This document shows positions 1 through 5,046 of a stretch of 5,768 bases of DNA, one piece after another; the first letter of the stretch is position 1, and every line of letters starts with the position of its first letter. Position numbers and translations under genes: made by a program. Where the stretch lies: NCBI GenBank assembly GCA_030426875.1, contig JAUHXI010000099.1, forward strand, positions 1-5,768, given 5' to 3'. The DNA comes from a bacterium. Its GTDB lineage: Bacteria > Patescibacteriota > Gracilibacteria > UM-FILTER-43-11. A model generated the notes under the pieces. That model did not search any database. It saw nothing but the letters and a program-made list of their open reading frames with translations, and was not told the origin of the DNA.

Positions 1-2016
1 GACGCCACCAATTATTATTTTGACAGTGTGAATGTTGCTAATAATTTTGAATTCAACTACCCCGCCCCCCTCATTATCGAGGGCGCTATTTATGAAACGC
101 CTGGGGAATTATCCTTCCCAAAAAATGGCCCCGCAAGTGGGAATGAATTCCTGGGCGGTTATGGCCTTGAGGTCACACCACTGGCCCCCACCACAGGCAC
201 TGACAATGAATTGTGGATGAGTGGTTTCGATTTTGAAACCAACACCCAAGCGGGTTTGAATAGCCTTCCCAAAGTCTCTGATTCACTTGGACCTTTTCCT
301 ATGCAGACAGACTTGTTTATCGATGCCAACCTGATGGGGGACCTGCCTCAAGCATTCAACATTCAACCCGCGCTAGAAGTGGTGAATGGTGAACTCTCAG
401 ACGAAGAAATTTCCTTAGGAAAAGACATTCAAGCCACCTTCACCCTAAAAAATGGGAGTTCAAACCTGAGTGCTGACCAGTACGCCATTGATCACGTGTT
501 TGACTTTGAAGATTTGAATGAGGGGATCGGTGAAGAAGTATTAGAGGTGCGAAATATTAATCTAACCCCACCCGCTGATGTCGGCATGGGGCGAACCGAT
601 CACATGTTCAGTGCCACGCGTTACCAAGTGGTACATGATGAGATTGACTTGGATTTGAGTGCCAACGCTTTCCACACCAAAAACCAACAATATCATGCGC
701 CTTTTTATGCGTTTGAATTTGACAACAATGGCGTTGACCTAGCTGGCGAATACGATTCAGATGGAAGCTATTATGCAGCCCCGGATCAAGAAGGCCCTTA
801 TCCCCCTACCATCATCGATCGAACTGACAATCTTGCAGTATCCATGCCACCCAATGCTGAGGCAAAATACAGTGTAAACCTAATTCCTGCCCAACACATT
901 GGTCAGAATATCAATGCAGAGGTGATCTTTGGCGTGCAACAATATGTGGCCTATAAAACCGATTCACCCATTGATCTTTTTACCCTTTACGAGGCACCTT
1001 CCTTCATTGAAAATATTGAACTTGAATCCATCGGAATCGACACCTCTGGAGTGGTGGCGGGGTCTCAAATATTTGAACCCATCAATGACCGAGATTTGGA
1101 CAACGTGACCGTCACAACATCTGCCGATTTACGATCTCAGATGAGACGCAATGTCGCTCAACTCACGCGGAATCTCAGTTTAGAGAATTGTGGGGCTCAA
1201 AAAACGCTAAATGAACTCCCCACCACCCCTTCAGACTGTGTGATTGTGGATGAGCAAAACAAAAGCATCATTGCCGTTTATGCAGCCAAGAATGAAGGAG
1301 ATACCCTGACTCTTCAAAGTGCAAATGGTATCACCATTCCTGATTATAAGTACACACTGATCTTGCTTAATGGGGCTAATTTGTACCTGGCCAGCAACAT
1401 GATTTATGATCACAACCATGCCAGCAGCTCTTTTGGAATGATTACCATTCAGGGAGAGCAGAGTGCGGGAGCGAACGTTTATTTAGATCCAGACCCCACC
1501 AATATCGTCGGCCTGCTTCACGCTGAAGGAAGCCTACTCAGTAGTCCAGACGGAGGTCAGACAGTTTATTATGCCAATGGCCCGTCTTCCACTGAACTCA
1601 AGAATCAACTTTATTGGCAAGGAAGCATTGCCTCCCGCAATACTATAGGAGGAGCACCTAACAATGTGAGACCGCGCGGAGTCGATTGTACGCTGTGGCC
1701 AGATGTAGACAGCTGCTCTCAGGCCTATGATTTAGATTTTTTAAGGCGCTTTTCGGTCATTTATGATGATGTTGAAGGGGTCTATGCGTCAATTGAAAAA
1801 TCATTTTTCAGTGGGGGAGGATTTTGTAACTTTCAGGTCCCAATCAACTGCGAATTTGGCCCCTTACCAACCACGGTTGCCCTCACTCAGAACACAACCA
1901 TTGACGTAGAGCAATCACTTTCTCTGGACACCCTTTTCATTGAGCGGGATAATAAGCCTGCGCCACCTGGCTTCACCAATGTAGACAGTTTTACTAGCAC
2001 CCAAGAAATCCGATAA
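1..2016 (+). CDS. Large predicted cell-surface protein with C-terminal beta-helix-like region (5' end missing)
   Basis: Frame 1 is open from the first base to the TAA at 2014-2016, giving at least 671 residues; the real start lies upstream. The GTG at 28 could serve as a start, but there is no stop before it and no ribosome site. The protein is acidic, rich in Asn, Asp, Ser, Thr and Gly, and has no membrane helix, as expected of an exported beta-rich protein. Residues about 1-370 (counted from base 1) look like successive beta-sandwich-type segments. A helical stretch around 376-391 (DLRSQMRRNVAQLTRN) leads into a region at about 397-585 with strand-turn repeats (LNGANLYL, ITIQGEQ, LYWQGSIASRNTIGG, YDLDFLRRF). 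This pattern resembles putative surface proteins of Patescibacteria; that is recalled family resemblance, not a search result. Cysteine pairs in the C-terminal third may form disulfides. No LPXTG motif or C-terminal anchor helix is present, so attachment to the cell is unknown. The next gene starts 3 bases later. Function unknown; adhesion or surface-layer roles are guesses. Confidence 0.75.
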   Translation, partial: DATNYYFDSVNVANNFEFNYPAPLIIEGAIYETPGELSFPKNGPASGNEFLGGYGLEVTPLAPTTGTDNELWMSGFDFETNTQAGLNSLPKVSDSLGPFPMQTDLFIDANLMGDLPQAFNIQPALEVVNGELSDEEISLGKDIQATFTLKNGSSNLSADQYAIDHVFDFEDLNEGIGEEVLEVRNINLTPPADVGMGRTDHMFSATRYQVVHDEIDLDLSANAFHTKNQQYHAPFYAFEFDNNGVDLAGEYDSDGSYYAAPDQEGPYPPTIIDRTDNLAVSMPPNAEAKYSVNLIPAQHIGQNINAEVIFGVQQYVAYKTDSPIDLFTLYEAPSFIENIELESIGIDTSGVVAGSQIFEPINDRDLDNVTVTTSADLRSQMRRNVAQLTRNLSLENCGAQKTLNELPTTPSDCVIVDEQNKSIIAVYAAKNEGDTLTLQSANGITIPDYKYTLILLNGANLYLASNMIYDHNHASSSFGMITIQGEQSAGANVYLDPDPTNIVGLLHAEGSLLSSPDGGQTVYYANGPSSTELKNQLYWQGSIASRNTIGGAPNNVRPRGVDCTLWPDVDSCSQAYDLDFLRRFSVIYDDVEGVYASIEKSFFSGGGFCNFQVPINCEFGPLPTTVALTQNTTIDVEQSLSLDTLFIERDNKPAPPGFTNVDSFTSTQEIR

Positions 2017-2019
2017 ACC

Positions 2020-2811
2020 ATGCGAGAAATCCTATTTCAAAACAGTATTGTTACCCTCAAGTCCCTGAGTATCGCCCTGCTCCTTGGACTCCTGTTCACA
2101 GGGTTGTTTAGTATGCGCTATGTGCAACGACACAAAATGAATCTAAGCTTCTTAAATCTGAGCTTTATTCCCGTGCTTCTTTTTGCATTGCTCATGGGCC
2201 GCGTCGTACATTTGGCAGAAAATTACCAAGCTACCCTCGAAAACCCATTGTCAGCGCTTTATGTCTGGGATTTTAATTATAGTTTTTTTGGAATGGCCTT
2301 GGGGGGGATTATGATTCTTTACCTGTTGACCCGATTTAAAAAAGAGAATTTCTGGTCCTGGCTTGATGTAGCGGCGCTATCCTCAGTAGCTCTACTATTT
2401 TTCGTTCACGTGGGTTACTTTTTTAGTGGTACGGATTACGGAGAGCCAACCACCCTGCCCTGGGGCATCGCCTTTAAAGCAGACCACATCCCCTTTGTGT
2501 CACCTTTGCACCCTATCCAACTCTATGCCGCTATTTTCGCGCTCATACTTTTAAGTTGGAGTGTTAAGCGTAGCAAGCGAACCCACTTGCCAGGAGTGAT
2601 TGGAGCTAGAGCAATTTTATATTACTCTACCCTAATGTTTGCCTTAGATTTTTTAAAAGGGAATGACCAACTCTATTATTACAATAAGCTAGGCTATGCT
2701 ATTTTAGCAATAGGAGGTTTCATCGTTGCGGTTCATTGCAGTCACCAAACGCATCTTAAAGAAGTGGGTGATGAAGACGATTTAGAATCAAGCGCCACAA
2801 CACCGTCTTAA
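2020..2811 (+). CDS. lgt: Lgt-like (prolipoprotein diacylglyceryl transferase family) membrane protein with altered active-site residues
   Basis: A 263-residue protein with about seven hydrophobic helices (roughly 13-31, 47-64, 86-104, 117-134, 164-181, 197-212, 222-239), matching the Lgt fold in helix number and size. Lgt moves diacylglycerol from phosphatidylglycerol onto the lipobox Cys of prolipoproteins in the inner membrane. Family landmarks in order are MGRVV at 59-63, YSFFGMALGG at 87-96 (usual form SFHGG...G), HVGYFFSGTDYG at 130-141 (usual form GRxGNFxNxExxG or GRIGCFxxGCCYG), LPWGIAF at 146-152 and HPIQLYA at 164-170. The match is clear, but positions known to be important in E. 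coli Lgt differ: His103 is Phe90, Arg143 is His130 and Asn146 is Tyr133. It may be a divergent Lgt, a paralogue with another role, or inactive; the symbol reflects family only. The tail (about 246-263) is acidic and probably cytoplasmic. The ATG lies 3 bases after the preceding stop, with no Shine-Dalgarno, suggesting translational coupling with the surface-protein gene. Confidence 0.72.
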   Translation: MREILFQNSIVTLKSLSIALLLGLLFTGLFSMRYVQRHKMNLSFLNLSFIPVLLFALLMGRVVHLAENYQATLENPLSALYVWDFNYSFFGMALGGIMILYLLTRFKKENFWSWLDVAALSSVALLFFVHVGYFFSGTDYGEPTTLPWGIAFKADHIPFVSPLHPIQLYAAIFALILLSWSVKRSKRTHLPGVIGARAILYYSTLMFALDFLKGNDQLYYYNKLGYAILAIGGFIVAVHCSHQTHLKEVGDEDDLESSATTPS

Positions 2812-2829
2812 GGACCTGTCTGGGACCTG
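2812..2829. repeat. Short tandem direct repeat GGACCTG x2
   Basis: GGACCTG occurs at 2812-2818 and again at 2823-2829, an 11-base period, directly after the stop codon of the Lgt-like gene. It does not fold into a convincing hairpin and no T-run follows, so it is not a terminator by sequence. Two 7-mers this close may be chance or the trace of a small duplication. Confidence 0.35.
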
Positions 2830-2907
2830 CACATTTCACCCATTTTCACCTCTTTTCCCCCTCCGCTGTGTCACTCATCATTCATTTAGCGATACTAAGC
2901 CTCATTA

Positions 2908-2934
2908 CTCCTTCCTTGTGGAGAACAAAAGGAG
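2908..2934 (+). other. Bulged hairpin in the intergenic region
   Basis: CTCCTT (2908-2913) pairs with AAGGAG (2929-2934). After a two-base CC bulge (2914-2915), TTGT (2916-2919) pairs with ACAA (2925-2928), closing on a GGAGA loop (2920-2924). That gives ten Watson-Crick pairs with one bulge. CTCC at 2908-2911 can instead pair with GGAG at 2920-2923, so two mutually exclusive folds exist. No T-run follows, so an intrinsic terminator is unlikely. It could be a 3' stabilising structure for the upstream mRNA or part of the leader of the downstream gene. The Shine-Dalgarno-like AAGGAG in the right arm is about 90 bases from the next start and is not its ribosome site. Confidence 0.4.
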
Positions 2935-2978
2935 ATAGAAATCATCTAATATGGAGATCTCAGACAACTTCTAAGCAG

Positions 2979-3002
2979 TTTTACATGATGAGAGATGTAA
3001 AA
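2979..3002. promoter_or_regulatory. Perfect 8+8 inverted repeat upstream of the zinc-ribbon gene; possible operator
   Basis: TTTTACAT (2979-2986) and ATGTAAAA (2995-3002) are exact reverse complements separated by the 8-base spacer GATGAGAG. The repeat ends 24 bases before the ATG at 3027, a position suited to a dimeric regulator site overlapping a promoter or the start of transcription. The left arm contains TTTACA, similar to a -35 element, but the matching -10 position is poor (AATAAC at 3003-3008), so I do not call a promoter. The arms are AT-rich and no T-run follows on the + strand, so termination is unlikely. The alternative reading is a weak RNA hairpin in the leader. Confidence 0.4.
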
Positions 3003-3026
3003 AATAACAACTAACACAAAAAAGAC

Positions 3027-3578
3027 ATGCCTGAGTTCATCACCACCCTCATTGACACCGTTAGTGCTGACCCACTGGGTTCGGCAAGAATAATCTTGAT
3101 TGCCTACGGTGCCCTCTTATGGCTTTCCATTATGATTTGGGTCACACGTGATGCCCTCTCTAGGAGTGAAAGTATTATGTTTCAGGCATTTTCAATCTTG
3201 CTGAGCATTGGTGTTCCGATTTTAGGAGTCATTTTGTACCTGATCATCAGACCGAGTAAAACCCTTTCTGATCGTTACTATGAAATGCTTGAGGCCAAGG
3301 TTCTAGAGGAGGAGTCAAAAGAAGGAATGCTTCAAGGCACTCAAGACGGCCATCAGAGCCACTGTGACAAATGCTTGATTCCAGTGAAGGATGACTATGC
3401 TTATTGTCCCAATTGCAGCATCAAGCTTAAAAAAAGTTGTGACTCATGTAAAAAAACCTTCCCAAATATCTGGAGTCTTTGCCCATTCTGTGGTACTAAG
3501 TATAAGGAAAAGAAAAAAATAGCAAAACCGGCAAAAAAATCAACAAAAACTAAAAAACCTACTGACTCATCTAAATAG
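3027..3578 (+). CDS. Two-helix membrane protein with double zinc ribbon and Lys-rich tail
   Basis: A 183-residue protein. Residues about 20-38 and 52-74 are hydrophobic and predicted to span the membrane; the short polar link between them (WVTRDALSRSESIMF) and the following IIRPSKTLSDRYYE stretch resemble small Patescibacteria membrane proteins I recall, without a known function. A charged, probably helical linker at about 82-105 leads to four CxxC motifs: C113/C116, C127/C130, C138/C141 and C152/C155. Their spacing fits two treble-clef or zinc-ribbon modules of the double-zinc-ribbon type, each binding one Zn. The tail (about 158-183) is dominated by Lys with Ser, Thr and Pro. The basic tail and zinc ribbons would both sit on the same, probably cytoplasmic, side and could bind nucleic acid or protein; that is inference. 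The ATG at 3027 follows AAAAAAGAC with no Shine-Dalgarno. The next gene begins 50 bases downstream. It is not a recognised enzyme and no catalytic residues are evident. Confidence 0.82.
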   Translation: MPEFITTLIDTVSADPLGSARIILIAYGALLWLSIMIWVTRDALSRSESIMFQAFSILLSIGVPILGVILYLIIRPSKTLSDRYYEMLEAKVLEEESKEGMLQGTQDGHQSHCDKCLIPVKDDYAYCPNCSIKLKKSCDSCKKTFPNIWSLCPFCGTKYKEKKKIAKPAKKSTKTKKPTDSSK

Positions 3579-3628
3579 TACATTCCATCTAATTTCGCTT
3601 TATCATATAACTAAAAAACCCCACTAAA

Positions 3629-4030
3629 ATGAGCAATTTACTCACTCTACACTACTACTTTCAATTTCGCCCTGATCCAGATTTCAACTTCAGTAAAATC
3701 ACCTTAGGTGTAGCCTTGGGCCTGATCATAATTGGTGTTGTGTGGGAATTTTATCGAAGAAAAATGAAAGATAAAATTGCGCGAAAAATCTTAAGACAGT
3801 ATCCAGCCAAGCTGATGCGTTATGGAATCATTGCTGGTTTTCTGCTGGTTTTTCGCGAGTACGGTCTGCCCTACCTATCCATGAGAATCTGGTGGGTTGT
3901 CTTGTTGGCATTCATGGCTTTCAATGGAATCAAACTGCTTTTGACTTACAAAAAACAATATAAGGAACGCTCTGAGCGTATTAAAAAATCTCCAAAGATT
4001 GATAAATATTTACCTAAAAAGAAGCGATAA
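3629..4030 (+). CDS. Basic three-helix membrane protein of unknown function
   Basis: A 133-residue protein that I cannot assign to a named family. Hydrophobic segments lie at about 23-39, 62-76 and 84-106, so three membrane passes are likely. The N-terminal 20 residues are aromatic and polar (HYYFQFRPDPDFNF) without a signal peptide. The loop between the first two helices (about 42-62, with RRKMKDK and ARKILRQYP) and the C-terminal tail (about 107-133, ending YLPKKKR) are strongly basic, so the positive-inside rule puts both in the cytoplasm. With three helices this topology needs the second and third to form a hairpin or one to be partly re-entrant. The ATG is preceded by CCCCACTAAA, with no Shine-Dalgarno; TATCAT and TATAAC at 3601-3611 are -10-like, but no credible -35 accompanies them. 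It sits 23 bases ahead of the CorA gene, so the two are probably co-transcribed. Confidence 0.75.
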   Translation: MSNLLTLHYYFQFRPDPDFNFSKITLGVALGLIIIGVVWEFYRRKMKDKIARKILRQYPAKLMRYGIIAGFLLVFREYGLPYLSMRIWWVVLLAFMAFNGIKLLLTYKKQYKERSERIKKSPKIDKYLPKKKR

Positions 4031-4053
4031 ACTCACTACTCCTAAAGAATAAA

Positions 4054-4980
4054 ATGCAAGAAATAAAATTCAAAAAAAACAAATGGATCAATATGGTTGA
4101 TCCTACAAAGGATGATTTAATAAAATTAGCTAAAAAATACCGCTTTCATGAGCTGGACCTAGAAGATTGCCTGCAGCACACCGAGCGACCAAAGATTGAT
4201 GAATACGAAAAATACCTCTTCATCATTCTGCAGTTTCCAGTGTATAACAAGCGCCACCATCGTTTTGATACCGAACAACTCAATATTTTCATTGGACAAA
4301 ACTATTTGATCACGTTGCATCAAGGTAAGTTGAAAGCTCTAAATAAAATCGTAGAAACCTGCCAAAATTCTTTAAAGTCCAAGCGGGTTTTTTTTGGCGA
4401 GAGTCAGAGCACGGGCTATTTGCTCTACCAAATCATTAGTGTACTCTTCAATTCCATCTTTCCCATCACTGATAAAATACAACTTTCCATCAAAAAGGTA
4501 GAGAATGAAATCTTTGAATCCAAGCGTGCCAAGGATGAGCTGTTTAACATCATGGTGCTGAAGAAAAACGTGATCACCCTTCGTAAAATTCTACTTCCAC
4601 AACGAAGTGTGGTTGCAGCCCTAGAGCACAAACAAAAAAAATTCCTTCCCAAGGACTTAATCATTTACTTTGATGATGTGGTGGATCAGATAGAAAGCCT
4701 GTGGAACATTTTAGGCACCCAAAAAGAGATTGTGGAATCCTTGGAAGACACAAATGAAAGTTTGCTCTCCCACAACATCAACTCCACCATGCGTACTTTG
4801 ACCGTCTTTTCGGCCATCATGCTCCCCCTGACTTTTTTAACAGGCCTCTTTGGAATGAATGTAAAGCTCCCATTTTCCGCCGCCCTTGAGCAGATCAGTA
4901 ATTTTTGGCTCATTTTGATCGTGATGGGCCTGACCATTCTACTCATGGTCATTTTGTTTAAATGGAAAAAGTGGCTCTAA
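4054..4980 (+). CDS. corA: CorA-family divalent cation (Mg2+/Co2+) transport protein
   Basis: A full-length 308-residue CorA-type channel; family members are usually about 300-350 residues. CorA forms an inner-membrane homopentamer that lets Mg2+, and often Co2+ or Ni2+, enter down the membrane potential. Residues about 1-240 form the cytoplasmic part, beginning with a mixed alpha/beta domain (KWINMVDPTKDDL at 10-22, EYEKYLFIILQFP at 50-62, LNIFIGQNYLITLH at 76-89), followed by long charged helices at about 120-240 that build the funnel. The pore helix at about 245-266 ends in the diagnostic GMN motif at Gly267-Met268-Asn269, and the second membrane helix covers about 284-302. The tail is KWKKWL, a basic ending typical of the family. 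The outer loop after GMN (VKLPFSAALEQ) lacks the MPEL sequence of the best studied CorA proteins. The start at 4054 fits the family N-terminus and follows AAAGAATAAA, with no Shine-Dalgarno. The preceding gene ends 23 bases upstream. Confidence 0.92.
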   Translation: MQEIKFKKNKWINMVDPTKDDLIKLAKKYRFHELDLEDCLQHTERPKIDEYEKYLFIILQFPVYNKRHHRFDTEQLNIFIGQNYLITLHQGKLKALNKIVETCQNSLKSKRVFFGESQSTGYLLYQIISVLFNSIFPITDKIQLSIKKVENEIFESKRAKDELFNIMVLKKNVITLRKILLPQRSVVAALEHKQKKFLPKDLIIYFDDVVDQIESLWNILGTQKEIVESLEDTNESLLSHNINSTMRTLTVFSAIMLPLTFLTGLFGMNVKLPFSAALEQISNFWLILIVMGLTILLMVILFKWKKWL

Positions 4981-4994
4981 GATAAAGGCGTTCT

Positions 4995-5022
4995 GTAGGG
5001 ACGTAATATTTTGCGTCCTTAC
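4995..5022. repeat. 12-bp hairpin, possible dispersed palindromic (REP/MITE-like) repeat
   Basis: GTAGGGACGTAA (4995-5006) folds against TTGCGTCCTTAC (5011-5022) around a TATT loop. Ten of twelve pairs are Watson-Crick; 4998/5019 and 5004/5013 are G-U pairs in RNA. The element fills most of the 66-base gap between corA and priA. No T-run follows, so it is not a standard intrinsic terminator, although it could slow RNA polymerase or protect the 3' end of the corA message. The GTAGGGACGT...ACGTCCCTAC form is like imperfect palindromes that occur in many copies in some environmental bacterial genomes; the two mismatches would then be decay. Copy number cannot be judged from one window. Confidence 0.5.
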
Positions 5023-5046
5023 CTCTGAAGGTGTAAAGTATGGAGT

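Noticed and set aside
28..30. GTG at 28 as the start of the large surface protein
   Set aside because: The frame is open back to base 1 with plausible protein sequence, there is no ribosome site, and no signal peptide follows; the gene is better read as cut at its 5' end.
2868..2896. Promoter GTGTCA-17-GATACT in the intergenic region
   Set aside because: Only four of six bases match in each box, and start sites this weak occur often by chance; other pairs in the gap are no better.
2908..2934. Intrinsic terminator for the surface protein/Lgt-like pair
   Set aside because: The stem is bulged and is followed by ATAGAAATC, not a T-run, on the + strand; the reverse strand lacks one too.
2951..3014. 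Tiny leader peptides at 2951-2974 (7 codons) and 2985-3014 (9 codons)
   Set aside because: No Shine-Dalgarno, no run of regulatory codons and no attenuator-like terminator after them; short frames of this kind are expected by chance.
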